Of a DNA stretch of 50,378 nucleotides, positions 34,341-42,601 are shown in pieces (within the stretch, counting starts at the first letter, position 1; every line of letters begins with the position of its first letter). The position numbers and the translations under genes were made by a program. Source of the DNA: a filamentous cyanobacterium ESFC-1 (GTDB lineage: Bacteria > Cyanobacteriota > Cyanobacteriia > Cyanobacteriales > Spirulinaceae); assembly GCA_000380225.1 (NCBI GenBank), contig KB904821.1, positions 1,376,031 through 1,426,408 on the forward strand, given 5' to 3'. Under the pieces are notes generated by a model that was given only the letters and a program-made list of their open reading frames with translations, had not been told where the DNA came from and searched no databases.

Positions 34341-35066
34341 ATGATTACAGCAATTAAAGACATCAGTAGAAGAAAAACCCGTAAATCCCATGAACTTTTT
34401 ACCCAAGACCTTAGAGTTTTAGAAACTCAACTTCAATCACCCTTAGAACCAGAGTTACTCCACGGCTCGACCTATTGCCGGATTAAGCGCTTTATTGATA
34501 TTCTCGGCGCGATTGTCGGTTTAGCAATTACCGCCGTTTTAACGGTTCCCATCGCGATCGCCATGTACTTCGACGATCCAGGCCCGGTCTTTTACTCTCA
34601 AGTACGTTGCGGATTACACGGAAAGCCCTTCCGTATCTGGAAATTCCGCTCTATGATCGTCGATGCCGATCGCAAACAACACCTGATCGAAAACAAAGCT
34701 AAAGGCTTTATCTTTAAAAACGACAACGATCCGAGAATTACCCAGGTTGGCCGTATTCTCCGCAGCACCAGTTTAGATGAGTTTCCTCAATTCTGGAATG
34801 TCCTCAAAGGAGACATGAGCTTAGTCGGGACTCGTCCGCCAACTTTAGAAGAAGTCCAGCAATATAAAAAGCATCACTGGAAGCGTTTGCAAGTGAAGCC
34901 GGGTATCACCGGACAATGGCAAGCTCATGGTCGTTCTCACATCACCGATTTTGAAGATATTGTTTGCATGGATATCGAATATCAGCAAAAGTGGTCTCCT
35001 TTGTACGATCTGCAATTAATCTTCCAAACCATTAAAGTCGTCATTGCTCGCGACGGTGCTTGTTAA
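34341..35066 (+). CDS. Polyprenyl-phosphate sugar-1-phosphate transferase
   Basis: A 241-residue protein of the bacterial sugar transferase family (monotopic PGT type): KRFIDILGAIVGLAITAVLT (membrane hairpin), DDPGPVFYSQVRCGLHGKPF, WKFRSMIVDAD, TSLDEFPQFWNVLKGDMSLVGTRPP (catalytic Asp-Glu and loop) and PGITGQWQAHGRS. It loads the first sugar phosphate onto undecaprenyl phosphate for exopolysaccharide or envelope glycan assembly, as HepC does in Nostoc. It stands alone here, without other polysaccharide genes. ATG 34341. Confidence 0.92.
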   Translation: MITAIKDISRRKTRKSHELFTQDLRVLETQLQSPLEPELLHGSTYCRIKRFIDILGAIVGLAITAVLTVPIAIAMYFDDPGPVFYSQVRCGLHGKPFRIWKFRSMIVDADRKQHLIENKAKGFIFKNDNDPRITQVGRILRSTSLDEFPQFWNVLKGDMSLVGTRPPTLEEVQQYKKHHWKRLQVKPGITGQWQAHGRSHITDFEDIVCMDIEYQQKWSPLYDLQLIFQTIKVVIARDGAC

Positions 35067-35148
35067 ATTCGGGAATAGAGTTGATAAACTATAAAAATGA
35101 TGGGCAAATATTTAAGGCTTCGCAACAACAAGAATTTTTGATTTCTGC

Positions 35149-35670
35149 ATGAATTTACCAACTTGGATTACTTTTTCCCGCTTATTGGGAGTGCCATTTA
35201 TTCTCTACCTTTTGTATGAACCCACCGAAACTCGTCGGTGGGTTTGTCTTATTATCTTTTTACTGGCTGCGGGGACGGATTGGCTGGACGGCTATTTGGC
35301 TCGCAAACTGGATTTAGTCACCGATTTGGGTAAGTTTCTCGACCCATTGGTGGATAAGTTATTAGTATTCGCGCCGTTGCTGGCTTTGATTGAGTTGGGT
35401 CAAATTCCAGCTTGGGCTGTTTTTTTGATTTTGGCCCGAGAGTTGGCGATCGCGGGTTGGCGCGTCAGTCAACCAAAAATTTCGGGGGCGAATATATGGG
35501 GAAAACTCAAAACTGTCACCCAAATTCTCGCGATCGCCCTGTTAATTTCCCCTCTCCCTCCGGCTTGGCAATCTACGGCTTTAATCGCGTTTTGGGGGGC
35601 GGTGGTATTAACTTTAATTTCTGGGTTAATTTATGTGCTACCTTCTGCTGAACAAACGGCAAGTGAATGA
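35149..35670 (+). CDS. pgsA: CDP-diacylglycerol-glycerol-3-phosphate 3-phosphatidyltransferase
   Basis: A 173-residue membrane protein with the complete CDP-alcohol phosphotransferase motif: D44, D47-G48, A51-R52, G61, D65 and D69 in the segment from TDWLDGYLAR to DPLVDK. The start NLPTWITFSRLLGVPFIL is typical of PgsA. It makes phosphatidylglycerol phosphate, precursor of phosphatidylglycerol, the only phospholipid of thylakoids. ATG 35149. Confidence 0.92.
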   Translation: MNLPTWITFSRLLGVPFILYLLYEPTETRRWVCLIIFLLAAGTDWLDGYLARKLDLVTDLGKFLDPLVDKLLVFAPLLALIELGQIPAWAVFLILARELAIAGWRVSQPKISGANIWGKLKTVTQILAIALLISPLPPAWQSTALIAFWGAVVLTLISGLIYVLPSAEQTASE

Positions 35671-35769
35671 TGTATAGTTTTTGGGGTTATTCGCATCTAA
35701 GGGGCAGTGGATAGCTTTTAGTCGTTATTAGTTATAAATTGAGAATTAATCATAATACATTGTTCACAG

Positions 35770-37200
35770 TTAACTGTATAAAGGACAATAAACAACCCGA
35801 TCGCGCCCGTCGGCCTTGGCTTGATATAAGGCTGTATCCGCCGCCGCGATCGCCTCATAAGCCTCATCTAGAGCTTGCGGAATCACAGTATTTACGCCCA
35901 AGCTCAAAGTAATCCGCGAACTAATTAAAGAGTCTTTATGGGGCAGTTTTAAGCGTCTCACGGCAGACCTAATTTCCTCTGCTACTTTGACTGCACCAGA
36001 AACCTCAGTATCGGGGAGAATGATGGCGAATTCTTCACCCCCATAACGAGCCACCAAATCCACCGAACGCTTGACTGTAGCCTTCATCGCTGCGGCCACT
36101 TGTTCCAAACAGCGATCGCCCGCTTGATGGCCATAACAATCGTTGTAGAGCTTAAAGTAATCAATATCGCATAAAATCAGCCCTAAAGGTTTTTGATGGC
36201 GAAAGGCAAATTGCCACTCTCGCTCGAAATACTCATCAAAACGGCGACGATTGGCCACTTGGGTTAAACTATCGAGACTGGCTAACTGAATCAAACTCTG
36301 ATTCGCATCTTGTAGAGCCAACTCCATTTCTTTATGTTCAGTGATATCACGAAAGGTCACCGCTAAACCGTCTCGGAGTTGTACCCCCACAATTTGAAAC
36401 CAAATGGGGGAATAAGAATGACTCTGATAAAGAAACTCTTTTTTGAGAACTTGGCCGTGGGTGACTACTCGTTTGAAATCTTCAAACAATGGCTCAAAGG
36501 GCTGAGAACCCGCAAAATTCCGTAAGGATTCGTGAATTAAGGCTTCGGTGTGACTGCGAACCCATTTTGCCATGACGGGATTGGTTACAATCCATTGAAA
36601 ATCGATAATATTGTCTTCCTCGTCGCGAATCGAGCGAAAGGCGGCAATGCCATCGACGGAACTATCGAGGACACTGGCTAAGAGCGATCGCGACTCAAAC
36701 AACATGGCCTCGATGTGTTGGCGTTCGTCGATTTCTCGTTCGAGTTGAATTTTTTGGCGACGAATGGTTAACTGATTTTCCACCCGCGCGATCGCTTCTT
36801 CGACTTGAAACGGCTTGGTAATATAATCTGCACCCCCAAGATCGAATGCTTTGACTTTCTCGAAGGTTTCATCGGATGCACTCAAGAAAATAATCGGAAT
36901 TTCCTGGGTTTTGGGATTAGCCTTCAAACGTTGACAGACTTCATAACCGTCCATGTACGGCATCCGAATGTCAAGTAAAACGAGATCGGGCAGCCGTTGT
37001 TCGATAGAACGTAGAGCCTCAGAACCACTGTGGGCGTGAGTCGTCGTATAGCCCTGTTGTGACAATAAAAACGCCAATAACTCAATGTTATCAGGGAAAT
37101 CATCTACAATAAGGATATTTACGTTAGACCTTGCCTGAATACTATCGTTCATTCTCACAGGGGAGGAAACAGCGCGATCGCTGGCCTGAATTGATTGCAT
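35770..37200 (-). CDS. Response regulator with PAS-like and GGDEF domains (diguanylate cyclase)
   Basis: A 476-residue protein. REC domain (~28-145) with phospho-acceptor D77 (LVLLDIRMP) and K129; a coiled coil; a PAS-like domain (~170-288) ending VTFRDITEHK; GGDEF domain (~305-470) with active-site GGEEF (387-391) and a complete inhibitory RxxD site (RSVD, 378-381) five residues before it. So it should make c-di-GMP under phosphorylation control and feedback inhibition. A second in-frame ATG lies at 37152. No partner kinase is adjacent. Divergent from the pseudokinase gene. Confidence 0.92.
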   Translation of the reverse strand: MQSIQASDRAVSSPVRMNDSIQARSNVNILIVDDFPDNIELLAFLLSQQGYTTTHAHSGSEALRSIEQRLPDLVLLDIRMPYMDGYEVCQRLKANPKTQEIPIIFLSASDETFEKVKAFDLGGADYITKPFQVEEAIARVENQLTIRRQKIQLEREIDERQHIEAMLFESRSLLASVLDSSVDGIAAFRSIRDEEDNIIDFQWIVTNPVMAKWVRSHTEALIHESLRNFAGSQPFEPLFEDFKRVVTHGQVLKKEFLYQSHSYSPIWFQIVGVQLRDGLAVTFRDITEHKEMELALQDANQSLIQLASLDSLTQVANRRRFDEYFEREWQFAFRHQKPLGLILCDIDYFKLYNDCYGHQAGDRCLEQVAAAMKATVKRSVDLVARYGGEEFAIILPDTEVSGAVKVAEEIRSAVRRLKLPHKDSLISSRITLSLGVNTVIPQALDEAYEAIAAADTALYQAKADGRDRVVYCPLYS

Positions 37201-37629
37201 AAAAGGATTAAAGTTGATGGGTTAAAAATTGCGCGAGTAGTAAGCTTTAAATTAATTGAAAATTATTAAGTTTTGATTTAATGATGCTCAGAGTTAATCC
37301 TATATGTCCCTAATGGTTTGTAGCATCTATCGGCGTGTACATTTGTCTAGCTCTCACTCGCCCAAGCCCTAGTCCTAGTCCTAGTCTCAGTCCTGATCGG
37401 TGAACTTTCTGGAGTCGTTCGCCAAATTTCTTCATCCACTCGGAAGTCGGTCGTTAACCTCCGTAATAACAGGATAGCTTGCAGGGTAAAGTACAAAATT
37501 TAGTGATATCACTAAAAAAGTCTTTTTTTGTCTGTACAATCTTCTTTGAACTGAAAAGTAGATCAAAGCTAAAAAAACCTGATTTTTAACCTCAAACACC
37601 AGCAGAAGCAACTTTTGAGACGGCGATTT
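37201..37629. other. 429 bp divergent spacer with short repeats and a palindrome
   Basis: The spacer holds a CCTAGT/CCTAGTC hexamer run near 37366-37395, an 18-bp perfect palindrome (37499-37516), a T-rich tract (37523-37530) and no gene. Confidence 0.6.
37499..37516. promoter_or_regulatory. Perfect 18-bp palindrome upstream of the pseudokinase gene
   Basis: TTTAGTGATATCACTAAA reads identically on both strands. It lies 114 bases before the pseudokinase ATG and about 300 from the divergent GGDEF gene start, fitting an operator for a dimeric regulator. Confidence 0.5.
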
Positions 37630-39552
37630 ATGGAAAATGCTATCGATTCTGGAAAAGTCTTAGATCATCGCTACCGAATTTTATATACTTTCGGTCACGA
37701 TGATTGGGGACGGCTCTACCTTGCGGAAATCATCGATCGAGAAAATGACCGTTGCACAATCAAAGAACTGTGCGATCGCCTCGAAACTCCCCTATCTTCG
37801 GCTCAACAAGAACAACTGCGTCAAAAATTCCAAATCCTGGCGAATCTGCATCACCCCCAACTGCCGCGTTTTCAAGATTTGCTTCAGGTGAGTGTCGATG
37901 AGGGCGATCGCCTCGCGTTGGTACAAGATTACACAGAAGGTTTATCTTATCGCGAACTCCTCAGCGCTCGTCAACAACAAGGCCGTAGCTTTAGCGAGGC
38001 TGAAGTCCGAGATTTATTGCTGCACAGTCTTCCGATTGTGGTTTATCTACACGAACAAAACCTCAGCCACGGCAATATCTGTCCAGAGAATATTGTTTTA
38101 CGGCATCAGGATCATTTACCAGTGTTGGTGAATTTTAGTAGCGTTAACGCCCTACTGCATCCCGATGAAAGCCAACTGACTGCCGTCACTCGCGATCGCG
38201 AGGTCACACCGAGTTCCCCTTGGCCGACATCCCCGTTCAACGGCATCCCAACCCCCCAGAGTGATTTACACGCCTTGGGGGTAACAGCTTTGGTCTTGCT
38301 GTCTGGCCGCGAACCGCAATATTTACAAACCAGCGACAATCAAACCTGGGATTGGCAACGCCTCCACCTCACCCCGGAATTTCAAAAGGTATTACAAGGC
38401 TTGTTAGCGCCAGAAGACCAGAACGCTGCCTATTTTTTAACAACGCTCCAAGCTTGTCCGCCACCACCGCCCACCCATACCGCCCCCACTTATACCTTCT
38501 CTCCAGTCGCCGTAAAATCCCCTTGGCTCTATCGCTGGTTAGGGTGGGGGGCGAAAGTATCCTTTGTGTTTTTGTTTTGCCTGGTAGCCGGGGTAATGGG
38601 CTGGTTTGCGGGGAAAGTTTGGATTAATGCCCAAGTACAATCTGCCGAACCCGAAGTGACTCCCCCTTCTCCGGATTTGTTGGAATCGGAACCCGCAATC
38701 GAGATTACGCCAGAAGCCTTGAGTTTTCCCCCCACCGGAGATTTAGAACCCGAACCCGATGGGGAACTCTCCATCGCCGAACAAGAACGACAAATTGCCC
38801 TGCGCGATCGCCGTCTTAACCTGAATATTGATTATGATTTCTTCAGGGAATTGGTGAATCAGGTGTTTTGGCAGCGCTATCCTGAGCAAACAGGGGTCGA
38901 ACTCACCAACAGCGATGAGGATGCTTTTTGGCGCGATCGCCAAGCGGAAATTGCCAACGAAATGCTCAATCGCTTGACTTCTCTCAGTAGCGAAGCCCGC
39001 CTTAATTTGGGGGATTATGACCGCAGTAATCGCCAGCGTTGGATTGCAACTGCGAACGATTTACACCTCAGCAGTCGTGCCTTATACGACCTCACCGATG
39101 CGGCGTTTGATTATGGCTTCCCCGCTTGGGCTGAGTCAAGCTCGGAACGGTTGTTTAACGATGCGATGGGGCAAGTGTGGCAGGCGTTTATGTTTGAGCA
39201 GGTGCGTTACCTTGAAAACGGCATGGCGTTGCGATCGCTGACGTTTTTACCCGGAATAATGAGCGATCGCGTTGCCGGAACTTTGCAACCGGGAGAAGGA
39301 CAGGCGATCGTGATGGAGTTAGAAGCGGGTCAAATTCTCGATTTGTTCCTCAATGCCAATCCTGATGTTCTCATTTCTTTCTATAGTCCCACAGGCAATA
39401 CTATCTTTCTCGAAGATGCACGCGATCGCACTTGGATGGGAGATTTACCCGAAAGCGGCTATTACGAGATTACCCTCGTTTCTACGTCTCCCCAACCCCT
39501 CGATTACAGTCTTTCTCTGTCCCTTTCTGAACCCTTAGAGCCAGAATTATAA
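37630..39552 (+). CDS. Membrane-anchored pseudokinase with PPC-like extracytoplasmic end
   Basis: A 640-residue protein. Residues ~14-275 have the protein-kinase fold: a degraded Gly loop (FGHDDWGRLY), Lys45 (TIKEL), but HGN (147-149) replaces HRD and NFS (168-170) replaces DFG, so the catalytic and metal aspartates are gone. A membrane helix lies at ~308-330 (VSFVFLFCLVAGVMGWFAG). The outside part begins with an acidic linker, then a helical domain (~375-530, FFRELVNQVFWQRYPEQTG) and a C-terminal PPC-like beta domain (~545-635, GTLQPGEGQAIVMELEAGQI and LISFYSPTGNTIF). It probably passes signals by binding, not phosphorylation. ATG 37630 is preferred to TTG 37615. Confidence 0.8.
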   Translation: MENAIDSGKVLDHRYRILYTFGHDDWGRLYLAEIIDRENDRCTIKELCDRLETPLSSAQQEQLRQKFQILANLHHPQLPRFQDLLQVSVDEGDRLALVQDYTEGLSYRELLSARQQQGRSFSEAEVRDLLLHSLPIVVYLHEQNLSHGNICPENIVLRHQDHLPVLVNFSSVNALLHPDESQLTAVTRDREVTPSSPWPTSPFNGIPTPQSDLHALGVTALVLLSGREPQYLQTSDNQTWDWQRLHLTPEFQKVLQGLLAPEDQNAAYFLTTLQACPPPPPTHTAPTYTFSPVAVKSPWLYRWLGWGAKVSFVFLFCLVAGVMGWFAGKVWINAQVQSAEPEVTPPSPDLLESEPAIEITPEALSFPPTGDLEPEPDGELSIAEQERQIALRDRRLNLNIDYDFFRELVNQVFWQRYPEQTGVELTNSDEDAFWRDRQAEIANEMLNRLTSLSSEARLNLGDYDRSNRQRWIATANDLHLSSRALYDLTDAAFDYGFPAWAESSSERLFNDAMGQVWQAFMFEQVRYLENGMALRSLTFLPGIMSDRVAGTLQPGEGQAIVMELEAGQILDLFLNANPDVLISFYSPTGNTIFLEDARDRTWMGDLPESGYYEITLVSTSPQPLDYSLSLSLSEPLEPEL

Positions 39553-39672
39553 AGATTTGAGATGGCTCAATCCCCTGTTGTCACTGAAGTTGGGAACTTC
39601 GCTTTGATGATACTGTTTCTTGAGTAACAAAAGAGGGATAATTCTGTTACTGACTCAGGACAACTAAAATTT

Positions 39673-40245
39673 ATGTGGGATTATCTTCAAAATAATGGCG
39701 ATCGCCTTTTAGGACTGAATGCAGAAACCCTAACTTTCTGGCAAGTTAGCAGTCGCGCCATCGTTATTTATATTGCTGCCTTAATTATGGTACGTTTAGG
39801 GGGCGATCGCCGTTTTATCGGCAAATACGCCGCCTTTGATGTCACTTTAAGTATTATGTTTGGGGCCACTCTCAGCCGCGCCATTAATGGCAATGCGCCC
39901 TTTTTTCCCACATTAGGGGCAGGTTTTGTTTTTGTCTTTGTGCATTGGTTGTTTGGCGTTTTCTCCTTCTATTCTCGCCGTTTTGAACAATTCATCGAAG
40001 GGCGATCGCACATCTTAATTCAAGAAGGCGAAATTAACTACAAAGCCCTCCGCTCAAATTATATTAGCACTAAAGAATTAGAGTCAACTCTACGCCAAAA
40101 AGCCAAAATTACCCATGCTTCCCAAGTAGAAAGCGCCCGCTTAGAAAGCAACGGCGATATTAGTATTATCCCTCGATCTTCTCCCCCACAAATTATCGAA
40201 ATTCAAGTTGAAGCTGGCGTTCAAACCGTCAGAATCGAATTGTAA
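39673..40245 (+). CDS. DUF421 (YetF-like) membrane protein
   Basis: A 190-residue protein with three N-terminal helices (AIVIYIAALIMVRLGG; FDVTLSIMFGATLSRAI; LGAGFVFVFVHWLFGVFSF) and a cytosolic tail with the DUF421 pattern LIQEGEINYKALRSNYIST. The family (YetF, YrbG type) is of unknown molecular function. Start ATG 39673, ending with a C-terminal strand-rich segment. No operon partner. Confidence 0.85.
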   Translation: MWDYLQNNGDRLLGLNAETLTFWQVSSRAIVIYIAALIMVRLGGDRRFIGKYAAFDVTLSIMFGATLSRAINGNAPFFPTLGAGFVFVFVHWLFGVFSFYSRRFEQFIEGRSHILIQEGEINYKALRSNYISTKELESTLRQKAKITHASQVESARLESNGDISIIPRSSPPQIIEIQVEAGVQTVRIEL

Positions 40246-40655
40246 CCCTTGGGCTTTATTGCCGGAGTCGATCTTCCCCATATTATTCCTTTGGGGTTTC
40301 ACGGTGAGTATTTTGCGGCCTAAAAAAAGTCTAAATAAAGACGCGATCGCAGAATTTCCATTTCTCGGATGTAAACACCCTAATCTCGTTCCTTGGTTCC
40401 ACCAAGGGACGCACCAAACGAGGCTCCGCCTTGATTTTGTCATAGATATGCTATTTAAAAAAACATAGAGGCGAGTTTACTTCTCAAATGAAAATACGAT
40501 AGTAACCAAATTAGGATTAATATCTTTCCCAAACACTGTTGATACAATCTCTATCGTCAGTACGATGACTAAGCCTGGGTATATTTGCTAAGTTGAAAAT
40601 AAGTTGAAATAAAAATACTTAAACTTGTAAACCCAATCGAGGATATAATAAATAT
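40246..40655. other. 410 bp spacer before the HPF-cold-shock gene
   Basis: Contains a probable degenerate repeat at ~40383-40440 with a hairpin CTTGGTTCCACCAAG (from 40394), and an AT-rich stretch near the next gene with near-repeats AAGTTGAAAATA and AAGTTGAAATAA. No convincing gene. The AT-rich 200 bases before 40656 probably hold the promoter and a long leader, as known for lrtA-type genes. Confidence 0.5.
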
Positions 40656-41243
40656 ATGAAACTACCTCCACAAATTACTTATCGCGGTATCAACAAAACC
40701 GACGCATTAGAAAACTTAGTCAACGAAAAAATTGCCAAACTAGAGCAGTTTTGCGACCATATTAATAGCTGCCGTGTCGCTTTAGAAAAAGCCCAAGAGA
40801 ATCCCTCCAGTGGTTCACCTTATCGGGTGAGAATCGACCTCACCATTGCACCCAGTCACGAATTAGCTGTGGTGAAAAGCCCCGACCAAGGTAAACAATA
40901 TACCGATCTAGAACCGATGATTCGCGATGCGTTTGACGCAGCCCGTCGTCAGGTGATTGAATTAAACGATCGCCAACAAGGTCACATCAAAGAACATCCC
41001 CAACAGGAAATGGTAGCAGTGGTCAGCGAACTGTTTCCAGAACAGGATTATGGTTTTATTAAAACTGTAGACACCGGACGCGAAGTTTACTTTCATCGCA
41101 ACAGTGTTCTAAATGGCAACTTTGAGCGCATTCATGTAGGAACCGGAGTCCAATTTGCCGAAACAATGGGACAAATGGGGCCCCAAGCCACGACAGTCCA
41201 AATCGTCAATAAACCCGGTGAAACGGTAGGTAAAGGGCGATAG
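40656..41243 (+). CDS. Ribosome hibernation factor (HPF/RaiA) fused to a cold-shock domain
   Basis: A 195-residue protein. Residues ~5-105 match HPF/RaiA (ITYRGINKTDALENLVNEKI; INSCRVALEKA; YRVRIDLTIAPSHELAVV; AFDAARRQVIELN), which binds the 30S A/P sites. Residues ~120-190 match a cold-shock RNA-binding domain: DYGFIKTVDTGREVYFHRNS carries the RNP1/RNP2-like aromatic residues. The usual long-HPF dimerisation domain is missing, replaced by the CSD. This would bind ribosomes and RNA in stress or dark. Followed by a terminator. Confidence 0.88.
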   Translation: MKLPPQITYRGINKTDALENLVNEKIAKLEQFCDHINSCRVALEKAQENPSSGSPYRVRIDLTIAPSHELAVVKSPDQGKQYTDLEPMIRDAFDAARRQVIELNDRQQGHIKEHPQQEMVAVVSELFPEQDYGFIKTVDTGREVYFHRNSVLNGNFERIHVGTGVQFAETMGQMGPQATTVQIVNKPGETVGKGR

Positions 41244-41275
41244 TAATTGGTTTCACTTTGCTTTCATCATCATTT

Positions 41276-41302
41276 CCCCCCCCCGAATGGGGGTATTTTT
41301 TT
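41276..41302 (+). terminator. Rho-independent terminator after the HPF-CSD gene
   Basis: A run of nine Cs pairs with GGGGG across the GAAT loop, then TATTTTTTT. Begins about 33 bases after the stop codon. Confidence 0.8.
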
Positions 41303-41363
41303 GTCAAAAATTTATGGTTTGTCCGGATCGCGATCGCTTCGGCTTGAAGACAGAAGAAATGTG

Positions 41364-41387
41364 GGTATTTATAATGTTTTAAATACC
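41364..41387. promoter_or_regulatory. Inverted repeat GGTATTTA-N8-TAAATACC
   Basis: Perfect 8-bp arms separated by 8 bases in the 356 bp spacer 41244-41599, which otherwise holds no gene. Lies ~215 bases before the dehydratase ATG. Confidence 0.4.
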
Positions 41388-41504
41388 TTATTATTGAGTT
41401 TTTAAAATTTGTTTTTTAGATAATTTTATCAAAGCTTAAAAAAGAAAATTATGCCAAAATGAGGATGTAATATCTTATCTAAACCAACTCAAAATTTTAC
41501 CAAA

Positions 41505-41537
41505 TTGGGTAATTATCTTACCTCAACCATTACCCAA
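41505..41537 (+). promoter_or_regulatory. Inverted repeat TTGGGTAAT-N15-ATTACCCAA
   Basis: Perfect 9-bp arms, centre to centre 24 bp, 63 bases before the dehydratase ATG. Could be an operator or leader stem. Confidence 0.5.
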
Positions 41538-41599
41538 TCTTAACGAATCGTCAGGGTGGAACGCTTAGTCAATATCGATCTAATCGCGGTCTTAAAATC

Positions 41600-42553
41600 A
41601 TGAAGCCTATTAGCATACCGACTCTCCCCACCTTTACTGATGTTCAAGCAGCTCAAGCTCGGATTCAAGCTCATGTTCAAAGAACTCCAGCCGTCGAGAT
41701 TGCAGAAATTAATCAACGTTTAAAAGCAGAAATTGTCTTTAAATATGAAAATTTGCAAGTGACTGGATCGTTTAAATTTCGTGGGGCGCTGAATGGGATT
41801 TTGTCTTTAAGCGATCGCCAACGCCAAAACGGAGTTGCGGCTCATTCTTCGGGAAATCATGGTCTGGCTTTGGCACAAGTGGCCCGTCAATTTAACATTC
41901 CTTGTACTATTGTTGTGCCGCACAATGCGCCGTTAAAGAAAAGAAATAAATTAGAACAAAGTGGAGCCAAGATTATCTTTTGCGAACCGACTTTAGCCGC
42001 TCGCGAACAGGCATTACAAGCGGTGGTTGCGGCGACAGAAGCGACAGAAATCCATTCTTCAAATCATCCTGATATTATTGCCGGGGCGGGTTCAGTGGCT
42101 TTAGAATTGCTGGCTGAGGTGCCGGATTTGGACGCGATTGTAGCGCCAGTGGGGGGAGGCGGTTTGCTCAGTGGCGTGAGTTTGGTGGCTGCGGCGCAGG
42201 AAACCCCGGTACAGGTGTTTGGAGCCGAGCCAATGGGGGCTGATGATGCTCGCTGTTCGCTGCAAGCAGGGCGTATTATTCGCAAACCGGCTCAGACGGT
42301 GGCCGATGGCTTACGCTCGGCCTTGGGAGAGTTAACTTTTGGCATTATTCGGCAAAAAGTGACAGATATTTTGCTGGTGTCGGATGAGGATATTCTGGCG
42401 AATTTGCGGTGGTTTTATCGGGCAACAGGCGTGATGGTGGAGCCTTCGGCGGCGATCGCGCTGGGGGCAATTGCCCGCCATTCGTCTCGATTTGTCGGGC
42501 GTAAAGTGGGGGTTATTTTATCGGGGGGTAATGTCGATGCCGATCTGTTTTAA
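41600..42553 (+). CDS. PLP-dependent serine/threonine dehydratase family enzyme
   Basis: A 317-residue fold-type II PLP enzyme: TGSFKFRGALN with the Schiff-base lysine, AHSSGNHGLALA, a glycine loop VAPVGGGGLLSGVS, and VILSGGNVDAD near the C-terminus. Length and lack of an ACT domain match threo-3-hydroxyaspartate ammonia-lyase, serine racemase or catabolic threonine dehydratase rather than biosynthetic IlvA. The exact substrate cannot be decided. ATG 41600. The next gene starts 48 bases downstream and may be co-transcribed. Confidence 0.88.
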   Translation: MKPISIPTLPTFTDVQAAQARIQAHVQRTPAVEIAEINQRLKAEIVFKYENLQVTGSFKFRGALNGILSLSDRQRQNGVAAHSSGNHGLALAQVARQFNIPCTIVVPHNAPLKKRNKLEQSGAKIIFCEPTLAAREQALQAVVAATEATEIHSSNHPDIIAGAGSVALELLAEVPDLDAIVAPVGGGGLLSGVSLVAAAQETPVQVFGAEPMGADDARCSLQAGRIIRKPAQTVADGLRSALGELTFGIIRQKVTDILLVSDEDILANLRWFYRATGVMVEPSAAIALGAIARHSSRFVGRKVGVILSGGNVDADLF

Positions 42554-42601
42554 AAGGTTCGCTTGGCCATTCTGGAATATTTCATAGGAGAGTAATTCAA
42601 G

